Origin: Wuchereria bancrofti
Lineage: Eukaryota; Nematoda; Chromadorea; Rhabditida; Onchocercidae
DNA length: 64,000 bases
Reading direction: 5' to 3'
Assembly: GCA_005281725.1 (NCBI GenBank)
Contig: SSBO01000001.1
Location: 2,588,399 to 2,652,398, forward strand
In this document: positions 51,116 to 62,187 of the stretch, piece after piece
Layout: the number at the start of each line of letters is the position of its first letter
Position numbering within the stretch: position 1 is the stretch's first letter
The notes under the pieces: model-generated
What the model was told of the DNA's origin: nothing
Seen by the model: the letters and a program-made list of their open reading frames with translations, nothing else
The model's database searches: none
Position numbers and translations under genes: made by a program

Positions 51116-53515
51116 ATGCCCGAATCGAGTAAACAATGTGAATCTACCCACATTCAAGCTCGAAATTCTCATCATCCACTGCTATGCGCTGAATGTCATA
51201 AACGATTTCAAACGATGCAGGAATTATATTTACATTCGGAAATATGCATTATTGAATCATTTGAAAATGAAGCTGTCAATGTGTTTTCAAGTATGCCATC
51301 GCTTGCAGAATCAACTGCTGTTTTCGATGCTACTACACATGCTGGAATTACGGCTAAGGTATGTTTGTTCTGCAAAACTTTACATGGGGAGGTGAAGGCT
51401 TTCAGGAATAAGAGAAGAAATTAATATGAACTGTGGTAACTTCAGCTCAGCTTAACAGTAGTGGCTTTCTGTGAACAAATAATTTTTATAGAGGTGAATA
51501 TTTAAGATAAAAATACTTTGTTGTTTGCAGGTTAAATGATTTATGGCAGATATAAGTTTTTCAAGTTAAATTTCTGAGTATTTTTTGAAGTATTCATTAA
51601 CTATCTTATTTTTTTCCAAATTCTTTTGTTTACAGGGAGATGATCCTCCAATATTGATACCCGAGACGAATGCTTCAGCGAGATCCTCAAGGTTGACAAA
51701 TTTTTCATTTTCAGCAAAATGTAAAGCAGAATGTTCGCGATTTAAAAAGACAGAGGTAATAACACCGATAAAAACGACAAAAACAGCACCTGTTTCATTC
51801 ATTTCTACGTCACACTTGGAGCAACGATGTTGGTCATCTTCTGAAAGGTTTATATACATAATTGTTGCAGAGTGAAGCTGTTTAGAAATATTTTTAAGTA
51901 TTTCACAAATCAATTTCAGCATTTGATGGGATAGTTAATTTGTTGGACAAACTAAACCAGTTATTTCAGGCTCCAGAAAATACCTTTTGAGTTAGAAAAT
52001 GCGCGAATATTAGAAAGTCCTGGTGGACTGAAAATTTATATATCGATTGAAAGGCAGTGTGGGCTAGAAGGCAATGGAGCTATTAGTGGAAGCGATGGCT
52101 ACTATTATGGGTCTCAAGGTTCCACTTTCTTAAAATTCCATAAAATATAAAAATGCTTTCTGCGCATTCTATCCATTTCTCAATTTCTGTCAATTTCTTT
52201 CGAGAACTGTTAGTTTGATTGTATAATTTCTGGTTTCAAGATAAAAAATTCCTGGAGCTAAATTTCGTGAAAAAAAAGAAAACTAAAAAAATCAATTTAG
52301 GTGCGTTTGGTTCTAATGCAACCAATTCCAAAAGGAAAATAATTGGGGCACTAGCAAATGCTAACAATGATGATATTTATCGAACGAAAATGGAGTGTCC
52401 TACATGTGGTCTGATACTTTATAGGCATAATTTTGGTACCCATTATCGGATACATACTGGTGAATTGCCTTTTATTTGTACATACTGTCAAAAACGGTTC
52501 CGAACAACATCTGCATTGAAGGTTCACATCAGGCAAGAAAGTCTTGAAGTGTTGCTTAAATTTGAAAAAGAAATGCTGATTTTTATTACTGTTGATTACT
52601 GTGATTTTTTTATAAAACTAAGTATTTGAGAAAATACTTCACTTATTGTCAAGCTATAAGTTTATTTGTTCTTGGTTATTTTTTCAGAGCACATACAGGT
52701 GAAAAGCCGTATTCATGTCCAAAATGTTCATACTGCTGCATTACTAAACGTAATCTTGACCGCCATATTACTAACAATCATGTTAGAGAAGGAGAAAGAC
52801 GAGGTACACATATGATTTTCGCGGAAAAATTCTTTTCAACTTCTGATAGAAACTGTGAAAAATGCTGTTTGAGAATTCTTTGGTTTCATTAGCAGAACAC
52901 TGTACACTATCTAGCATGAATAATGTAGGAGCAAAAAATCAAACTCGGTGCATAAAATGGAATAGAGATTATTTTTGCTTTTATTAGGTTATTTATTCTA
53001 AATAACGTTAGTGGATTAACGAAAATTAACAACATAATTTCATTTGAAATATCCTTCATTAAGGACCACGAGAACGAAGATCACGATATAGAAGAGATGA
53101 GTATAGCGTTACCATCGATGATGATATTGAAATGGGTACCGTTGAAGAAAGTGAAAAAATAGACCATCATTATGTTATCTCTCCGGTAGAAATAGAAAAT
53201 AAGGATGTGGTAAGTTTCGATTTTAAGATATTTTGAGCATATGAACACTTCATCGTTGTTGTAAAATGAATGATAATTGTGAAATAAATTGTTATCTTTA
53301 CTTGAAGAATAAGGATAAATAGTCTTTTAGAGGTTGATAATAATGTTGATTTGAAAAAAAGTGATACCTTAGGAGAATTAGATTAGCGACACCTATGATC
53401 ACTGTTGTTATCAGTACTGTTATAGGTGGAAGAGAAAACAAATGATGAAGTGCAAGGCCGTGATGATAACAGACAATCAGCTAATATGCCCGTTCTTCCT
53501 TTGCTTACTTTATAG
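51116..53515 (+). CDS. C2H2 zinc-finger protein, four fingers
   Basis: Probable nuclear DNA-binding protein; orthologue not recognised. Seven exons in phase: 51116-51358, 51636-51847, 51970-52118, 52301-52532, 52688-52803, 53064-53209, 53426-53515; 395 aa. Fingers: an N-terminal atypical one (CAECHKRFQTMQELYLHSEIC), then three consecutive near residues 223-305: CPTCGLILYRHNFGTHYRIH, CTYCQKRFRTTSALKVHIRAH, and CPKCSYCCITKRNLDRH-x3-NH, joined by HTGELPF and HTGEKPY linkers. The C-terminus is acidic. The intron after 52532 has a GC donor (AG|GCAAGA) inside the third finger, required to join HIR to AHTGEK. The start is set by a TTTTTAAG acceptor abutting ATG51116. AATAAA at 53609. Confidence 0.87.
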
Positions 53516-53876
53516 ATCTACTTTATAGATCTATAGGTCTTGAAATTGCTCAGTCAGAAGTTTATAGTTTATGCTCAGTTTGTATATGTCTGTATGTTTA
53601 CTTATTTGAATAAAATATATTCCTTAGAACTTGACACTTTATTTTCCTTAAAAAGTCGAAGCCCAACAAAATATTATGATATTAATGCTTGATTCCCCAA
53701 ATTTACTCCATATTATAGAATGCATCGGCTTCAGTACAGAAATTGTCCTTTGTTTTTGTTTAAAAACATATATCTTGTTTTTGGTCAATAGATTACATTT
53801 TTTTATCCTTACTCTCTTACTAGCTTTTTGTTTTAAATGATTCAGAAGGAGCATTTTTGTTTGGGGATTATTTTGC
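53516..53876. other. Short spacer with probable trans-splice acceptor
   Basis: 361 bp between the zinc-finger stop and the next ATG, the spacing usual inside nematode operons. It contains the zinc-finger poly(A) signal (53609) and an ATGATTCAG acceptor ending at 53844, 32 nt before ATG53877. Confidence 0.55.
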
Positions 53877-55204
53877 ATGGACGATTTGAGTAGATTAAAC
53901 AATGAAACGAATCATTTATTACAAGCATCACGGATTCGGCTGATAATGCGCGAAATGTCTTCATATATTGCGAAAGGAGCTGTGGAATATCGAAGTAACC
54001 CTTCAAACTCAAAGCCTCTTTTGGATGTTTTAGAACCGTAAGTTGGATATTTTCTCCTATTTAGATGTTTAAACGGATGAGGCATAAACAAAATGACTTA
54101 TCGACAAATTACTTATTTGATAAGAGACGAATAAACTCATTTGTTTGTATTCTGCAAATTCAAGAAGCAAATAGTCGATGTTCAAAACAAGACAATCATA
54201 TTGCACAGTTTTCATTAACAAGGTGATAGTGTTTTGATCTTTAATGTATCGTCTTGCAGGATTTCCCAATGCTTTGGAAGCATTGTATTAGAAGCGTTAT
54301 CTCTAGCCGATAACGGCAATGTTTGCCTGCTCAAAGATTCTGTTCATGACCGGAGTATATACGAAGTAAGTTATATGAATGACAAAAAGATGAAAAGTTG
54401 CCTATTTTAGTGGCTTAGTGATAGGACTTGAATTTATAAGTTTAAAGATGTTTAAATAAAAGTATTATTTGGATATAGTTGACTGTGAAAAAGAGGAAAC
54501 AGGAAAATATTTCTACACCAAGAAAAAAGATTAAATTATATCTTAATATATCGTAATTTTGACAAATTGCATCTTTCTTATCCAGGTATTTGGGACACAT
54601 TCCCAATGTACTTATACTTGTCTCCCAATGGTAAATTATTGTCACTGTTCATTTTTTCTTCAGGAAGGTATGTTAATCTAACCAGTTGCTTATCAATTGT
54701 GTCTTATATAACATCGATTATAGTATTTTTTTTTTGAGGAGAAAAAATGGTTCAATAAGTTGGTGAATTTTCTTAGATAAATACAAATTAGACATCATAT
54801 TGCATACATTTATCGTAATGACTAGCAGATTTATTGCTATTGCCAAACAGATTTTTTGACGATCATTATTAAACACGTAAGGGAAATGTAAAAGTTTTAT
54901 GATGAAATATATATGATAGAAATGATATTTTGAAAATACTTATTTTCATAATGCTTTGATGAAGTGCCGTTAAGTATGGACACATTTAAGTTTTAGGTAG
55001 ACTTAGCTGCACTTGATAAAATGTAAATTTTACTTGAAATGGAAGAGTGCTTTAAAGAATTTAGTGTTGTATAAAAAATTGTCCATAATGACGGGCTTTT
55101 TTTGCAATGGCTTAAGTTCATAACCTTTGAGGTGTTGCAAATTAATAATAATCGTCTTGTAATGGCTATTCTTTTCAGTTATCAAACGGCAGCGATCATT
55201 TACG
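53877..55204 (+). CDS. Coding exons upstream of TOP3A: N-terminal extension or separate small gene
   Basis: Three exons, 53877-54037, 54260-54365 and a 26-nt exon 55179-55204, all with good GT..AG borders. The product starts MDDLSRLNNETNHLLQASRI, is helical and lacks a recognised domain. The last exon ends in phase 2 (CG|GTAAGT), and joining to the TOP3A acceptor at 56086 reads ...SDHLRSNIS then the TOP3A methionine in frame, adding 102 residues (about 876 aa total). Alternatively the first two exons are an operon-mate whose real end was not found, and TOP3A starts at 56099 after trans-splicing. It does not resemble a mitochondrial targeting sequence. Confidence 0.5.
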
Positions 55205-56098
55205 GTAAGTTGTGCGTCGAATTACTTTTAAAGTTACCATTTATTTGAAGATTTGTTTAAATTGAATCATTTGTTATCATGCAGGTTAAAGTAAAAATTA
55301 AAGCTAACAAAACAGAACTGTTAAAATCATATTTTTCCAGATCGAACAAAACTAATTATTTGTATTCCATATTTTGTTATATACAAATGATCTTTGTATA
55401 TACAATTTATTATGTCAATATGAAACTTAACAACTGGTTCTATTAATAATTCTCTCATGTATTTCACTTTTATCGTGTCATTTTACTGTTTATGTTTATC
55501 ATAGTTCTTTACCTTGTTTCTTTATTAATTTCTTATTCTTGTGTTTTTTATTTTCTATCTTTAATTGATGCGGATACAATTATTTGCGGATATATTTTTG
55601 TTTTTAAAGAGATGAAAATTGCCATTGTTTGAAACATGCACGAAGAAATAACTGGTTTTATTAAATAGATTATATGTGCAGGTTATGAATGATTATATAT
55701 GCTCTCGCAATTATCAGTAGCTGATTATTGGGATAGATTTGAAAAAAATGGAGCGATTTAAACTTTCAGTTATTAATTTTTTTGAAAAAGAATGATGTTT
55801 ATCCATAACAACCGTGAAACCATATCTTTGCACGAAATATTGTATACAATAGCTCAGTAGCAATCTAACCGGTAATTGTAGGATATGGTAATTTATGAAG
55901 GAGAGGTAAGAGTATCTTTTGGGAATATTGGCAGGTACATTAGAATTTCGCGACATTATACAGAAGATTCTTTTTATAGATTTTAATAATATTTGTAAAG
56001 TATTAGGTTTCGTTGCGCAGCCCAGTATAATTTTAACAATACTGTATGTTTTCTCATGAATTTCTTTCTTTTTTCATCATTTCAGATCGAATATATCT

Positions 56099-59000
56099 AT
56101 GCGTGCTTTATTTGTAGCCGAAAAAAATGATGCAGCCAAGAGCATTGCGGCGATATTATCACGTGGTACTTCAACACGACGTGATGGTCGTAGTCGTTTC
56201 AATAAAATTTATCAGTTTACTGCAAATGTAGGCCGTAAGTTTTTTTTTTTCTGATCAATTTATGTTTTATAATCAATTTATATTTTTCTTGATGTATGTC
56301 ATGTTTAATGTTGTTATATTCTTTTGAAAATATTTGTGTTTAATTATTATTTTGACATACTGTTGTATGATGATAAATCTCAAAATTTATATGTAGATCA
56401 CACTTTTTTTCTTCTTAGTTCCTAGTTGCCATGGAGAAATGGAATTATATGGACATTAAAGAAAACACGAAAGAAAAGCAAATAAAAAAACAACAATTGT
56501 ATGGAAAACAAATGTCTTGAAATTTCTTTTTAAAGAGAAAGTAAATATCAAACTAATATTGATATTAATATACTAATTACTTCAGAAAACCCAGGTTGTT
56601 ATGTTGCGATGACAAGTGTTTCTGGCCATTTGCTTCAGCATGACTTCCCGTCATCCTTCAAAAATTGGACTGAGACTCCAATTAAAGTGCTATTCGATGT
56701 AAATGTCCAGAAAAGTACTATCCCGGGAATGGAAGATATTAGGGCTACATTAATAGAAGAGATACGAAAATCCGATGCAAGTTTTAAATGTGTTTCTATA
56801 ATTATTTACTGTTAGCAGTGTTCTTTTTTTGCTATTGCTCGTCGACCGTGTTACATTCTGAATTTTCTGACTGTAAATAATTTCGAATTAAAAAAATGAG
56901 TGCTGCTTTAGGAAATGTAAAGGTATTTAGCGGTTAACATTAATTCCTAAATATTTTATATTAATTATTTTGATTACTTCAGTTGCTTGTCATATGGACC
57001 GATTGTGATCGAGAAGGTGAAGCTATAGGAGCTGAAGTGGTTTCTGTATGTACTCAGGTTAATTGTAACTTAGACGTCTATCGAGCTCGATTTTCTGAAA
57101 TTACAAATGCAGCTGTTAATCGTGCATTGAATAATTTGGTTAGGTTAGATCAACGATTGGTGGATGCTGTTGAATGTCGGTTCGCTATTTGTAATTTGTT
57201 TCAGATATAAATTTCTTCGTCATTATTAACAGATTTATTCAATTTTCTTTTTCGTCACTGGGATTTGTAAATATTTACTGATGCATTTCAGTTCAGAATT
57301 AGACTTACGAATTGGTGCAGCATTTACGCGCCTGCAGACACTTCATTTAAGGTCTCGTTTTTTGTTCCAGTTGTATTTGATACTGATTTGGCTACTAGTG
57401 ATTATATCTAAATATTCTAATTTTGATAAGTTTTAGGAATAATTTCGGCAATATATTTCGAGATAAAAACATTGTCAGTTACGGTTCATGTCAATTTCCA
57501 ACATTGGGATTCATTGTGGAGCGTTACAAAGCCATCAAAGAATTCATTTCGGAAACATTCTGGAAAATTTCTATGAAACATACGCGAGACGACATTCTAG
57601 TTGAATTTTTTTGGGATCGTCAAAGGCTTTTTGATCATAACGTTGTCCAGGTAAGTGGGAAATCTCACTGTGTTCTGTAATTGATGTGAGCAGTGGAAGC
57701 TGTGTTTTATTTTAATAATCAGATTTGTCTTCATTTTTTTTGGAACTAGTTTACACAGCTCAATGATGTATGGTGTTTAGGTGCTTCTAGACGATTGTGA
57801 AGAAGCAAGAGAAGCTCGAGTTTTATCGGTAATAAGAAAGCCGAAGAGTAAATGGAGACCTTTTGCACTTGATACAGTTGAACTTGAGAAATTAGCTGTT
57901 AGGAAATTAAAATTTAGCGCCAAAGAGACAATGGTTGTGGCCGAGCGATTATATAATAAAGGTGTTTATTAGTTTATTTGCTTTTTGAGGAATCAAATCA
58001 TTTATTCTTTACATTTTCGTTTCCTAAAATGATTTTCTAAATTTGCTGAAGTGTTACGTTTTTATCTGCGCTTCAAATTAGAAGTTTTTTTTTTTTCTTT
58101 TTTTTAGGCTATATATCATATCCACGTACAGAAACAAATAAGTTTCCGAAAGATATGGATTTGAACATTTATGTACAGCAACAGACAGTAAGCGGTGAAT
58201 GGGGAGACTTTGCGCAAGAGGTTAGTTCTAGATTTTAGACGATTCAAAAGTCGCAATAGATATTCCAAAGAGATTTAAAGAAGATGCAATTACATTGATA
58301 ACGAATATTCTCGTTGATAAATATTTTCGTTCACTGTAATCACCGCACTGTTACGCACATCCACATTCTAGAAGGCTTTCCCATGCATATTTCATTTTCA
58401 GTACACAACAGAAAAATGCTTTAATTATGTTAAAGGATGCACTTATATGCTACATTATCTGGAAATACGGTAATTGCCGGTTTTTTTTTTTTTTTGAGAT
58501 CGCAGTACGTGGACCAAGTCCGAGAAATGGTTCGAAAACTGATGAAGCACATCCTCCGATTCATCCATTAAAATTTGCTACAGCAAATGAATTGATCGGC
58601 TTGGAATGGTCTTTGTACGAATTCATCGTGCGACATTTTCTCGCTTGTCTTTCTGTTGACGCAAAAGGACAAGAGACTAAAGTTCAGGTAAACTGAGCTA
58701 TTACACAGTAAGCTTTATTTCATCATACTTTTAAATTTCTCAAATTTTTCCTTCAATTTAGGTTCGTGTGGGCAACGAAAATTTTACGGCATCAGGACTT
58801 ATAGTTGAAGATTATGGATATCTTAATGTTTATAAGTATGACAAATGGAGTGATAAAATTTTACCTTCTTATCGCGAAAATGAATTAATCACTAGCTATC
58901 AGTTGCAAATAACTGAAGGACAAACGCAACCACCTCAGTTACTTAATGAAGGTATTATTATAAAAAGTTGATTTTACAAAAAGGGAAGAAGAATCTTAAA

Positions 59001-60705
59001 AATATATTATTATAAAAATGAAGGTATTATTATAAAAAGTGGATTTTACAGAAAGGGAAGAAGAATCTTAAAAATGATTCTTTACTAGTGGAGTCAAGTC
59101 TTTCTTATTGTAGCTGATTTGATTGCATTGATGGACAAATACGGTATTGGGACAGATGCAACTCATGCAGAACACATTGAAACAATTAAAACACGTCAGT
59201 ATGCTGCATTGAATAACGATGGACGTTTTGTTCCGGGCTATATTGGATTAGCACTTGTTGATGGATATGATCAGATGGGCTATGCAATGAGTAAGCCACA
59301 TATGCGTGCTGACTTGGAGTCTCAACTGAAACTTATTTGTCTTGGACAAAGGTTAAAGTCTTTTCAATTTGTATTCTTCTTGAGCACTTTAACTTTAATA
59401 GTCTTCGAAAGGTTATTACTGGAATTAGCTTACTGATTGAAGCCATTTGACCTTTTAATTTTAGATTGTTGGAAGATTTTGATTAAATTAAAATGAGGAA
59501 AAGATGATGTTATTGCGTATCCTTCTTTTTTCATATTTCGAAATTTGTTACTGTCAGGAAGGTTTTATAGAACACACGTTTTTCAGGAATAGAGATGACG
59601 TGTTGAAAGAACAGATTGCTAGATATCGAGCAATATTTGAAAAAGCGGAAGATAAAATTGAAATGTTATCAAACGCTTTGCGCCAGTATTTGAATCAGCG
59701 TGAAAATCTACCCGAGACAACGATACTGGAACATCAGCAAAACAATAACCCACAATTACCCAATAACATGCGTGTAGCAACTAGTCGTGCTCCTTTAACA
59801 CCAAGAAATAGTTTCTCCACAAGGCGTGGAAAAAATCGCAAATCCGGAAGTCGTGGTGCTCGCCGATCAATTTTGGAGACGGTTGTTAATGAAGAACAAT
59901 TGGCAACAACCAATGCTAGTGACATTGAACTTCTTTCATGTATTTTTTCATTTCACTTGTAACTTTCTGAAAACTTTTCTTTTATTAAAATTTTGGTTTA
60001 AAATTTTGTTTCGCTTAATCTTAAAAACATTTAATTTTGAGTAATCAGAAAATTTTGTAGTAGATTACCTTTAAATGGATTTATTTCTACATGTGTACAG
60101 CTATTTAATTTCCCAAGTTGTAGTGAATTTATTAGAAGCCGGAAACCTGTTTTATTTAATGCTGATGCTATACTTTAAATTATGAAGCAAGTTGTGAAAC
60201 ATAATGGAATATTGAAGAAACTTCTAAATTTCATTTAGCCCTCTCTATATTGCATTCAAATAGCGGAACACGAGGTCGAACAAAGGCAATCACTAGTGCA
60301 GGTGGTAGTCGTGGTAGAGGAAGAGTTAGATCTGTACAGAAACGACAGTGTTCTTGTGGACAAGCAGCTAAACGTCTGATCGTTAAGAAGGAGGTAATTT
60401 CTGGAATTTTAATAATGGGATCAGTAATTCAATAAAATTACTTCCTGTTTCCAGGTAAAGTAAAAAGTATTCCCAGTAGGAATGATATTTCCAGTCATGA
60501 CGGTCGTATTTTAATATCGGATGATGAAGTCGAGAATGAATCACTTTAATATTTCAGTCCATGTAGTTGGTGTGTAAAAAATTTGGTTACTTTTTAGGGT
60601 CCAAATCATGGTCGTGCTTTCTGGACATGCTCGAAGGGCCGGGATAATCCTGAGAAGTGTAAATATTTTGAATGGGATGGATCCAGAAATAATGAATCAT
60701 TATAA
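56099..60705 (+). CDS. TOP3A: DNA topoisomerase III alpha (TOP3A / TOP-3)
   Basis: Type IA topoisomerase that, with BLM helicase and RMI1, dissolves double Holliday junctions. Exons (13, in phase): 56099-56234, 56586-56776, 56983-57179, 57292-57351, 57437-57650, 57781-57961, 58108-58220, 58499-58687, 58762-58951, 59114-59351, 59587-59939, 60239-60393, 60598-60705; 774 aa from this Met. Toprim: VAEKNDAAKSIA and acidic WTDCDREGE. Active-site Tyr331 in YISYPRTETN. Also ELDLRIGAAFTR, SYGSCQFPTLGF, KSKWRPFALDTVELEKLA, DEAHPPIHP, KYGIGTDATHAEHIETI. One C-terminal GRF zinc finger (CSCGQAAKRLIVKKE...TCSKGR...CKYFEW). Human TOP3A (1001 aa) has extra Zn ribbons and two GRF fingers; here a basic Ser/Arg linker replaces them. 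The 56776 intron is GC-AG (GAT|GCAAGT). The acceptor at 58499 is TTTGAG. Confidence 0.96.
58945..59076 (+). repeat. Tandem duplication spanning a TOP3A exon-intron border
   Basis: The 60 bases starting aatgaaggtattattataa at 58945 recur at 59017 with two mismatches (period 72). The first copy contains the last 7 nt of the TOP3A exon and its donor; the second lies in the intron and so provides a decoy donor. Confidence 0.9.
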
Positions 60706-62187
60706 AACTACAATAATTTTTGTGTAATTTTAACGAATTATCTCGTGATTTTGTTTGTAGGATGTAAAGTACCTTATCAAGTGCTTCCATCGATTTATGC
60801 AAATTCAATGTTTTGTTTTATTATCTTAATTTCTATGTTGTTCCAATTTGATGTATTCATTATTGATTATTTTTGTTTGTAAGGAATGATTCAAAAAAAA
60901 AAATTAGAAAAAGATTACTAGAGCTATAAGAGTTAGCTTCTGGAATGCTAAATTTGCATAAAATAGGTTATTAATTTAAACACAGTCTCGTAAACGAGTA
61001 AAAAAGTTCATACTGTAATTAAGTAAAGTGACGTTTATGAATTACATTAGCACAATACAATGATTTAATCTTATGACAAATTATGATCCTTAGGATTAAG
61101 GCATTAGACTGATGACAAGTGGCTTAGATTAGTTCAAAAACAGATTATTATAAAACATCGTAATGAGGTGGTCGAGAAATAAAGGAGTGATGTGAGAACT
61201 GCAAATCAAACGAAGAGTATCAATTTAATTATTGTATTAAATTAGCAAAACTGAATCATCTTATGGTAGCGTAATTCATCGGAGTATTTCAGTGTCCGCA
61301 CGTACTAGCAATATGGTTTGCAGAGCTGTTCGAAAAAGTAACGACGAGATTTGTTGGATCTCATACAATTTCACTGGCGATTAAACATCTTTCAACACAT
61401 GCCCATGAATTTTATTGATTTCTATTTTTTCTTTTGTAATGTTTGTTGCAAAAGTTAGTATTTTGGGAACCTTTTATGTCAAAGGTTTAGGATTCTATTA
61501 GATTCGAAGTAGGAAAGATGACCAAAGCTGTTTTTTTTTCTCCGATTTATAAATTTTACAATACAACTTAGTCCATTGTCCACAATTACGTAATCTCGAA
61601 TTTTAAGATTAAATTCATTGTATACTAGGCATTCAAGTTCCCATATCTGTTATTAATTAAACTGTTATCGACAGATAATTAACAAAATATTTTCTGAAAA
61701 ACTTTCAGTTAATATTTATGTTCTGTTCATCTCATTAGCTTTTTCTGTGCATTAATTCTCTTATGTTGTGAAGTAAAGACTGCGACGTAGGTTGTACGCA
61801 TTTTATTACAGTTAAATCCTTTACAAGTTGAAGAAATTTCACAAAGTAATACAATTTAAATTGTGTCATGCTGATCGTTATGGAATGGCATTATCCAGAT
61901 AAAGTTCAAGTATTACGACTAGCACAGAAAAAAAGAAACTTTGAAGTGAGCAATCTCTGTATGTCAACGGCTTTGAAAACAATGAAATTCATAAATCAAA
62001 ATAAGAAAGAATCACGTACTTGCAAGATGAAGCTCCAGTTTCGAAATTTCTGTACCCATTTCCAACCGATTTGTATCCACTTTCATGATTTTGATTTGAA
62101 GGATTTCAATCTCACATCAACTTTCCCGTGGTAGATGTGCAAGCAAGGTTACAATATACAATGTAAAAGAAGATTTAGAAATTCATG
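60706..62187. other. Convergent 3' intergenic region
   Basis: Tail-to-tail space between TOP3A (+) and SLC25A1 (-). An 88-codon + strand frame at 61868-62134 has no homology, signal or splice support. Nothing else was recognised. Confidence 0.55.

Noticed and set aside
60430..60550. Open stretch in the last TOP3A intron ending NESL and stop, like the true C-terminus
   Set aside because: No acceptor gives it the right phase after 60393, and it would split the GRF finger; the shared NESL is probably chance.
61868..62134. 88-codon plus-strand open frame
   Set aside because: Composition and context look random; no signal peptide, domain or splice support.
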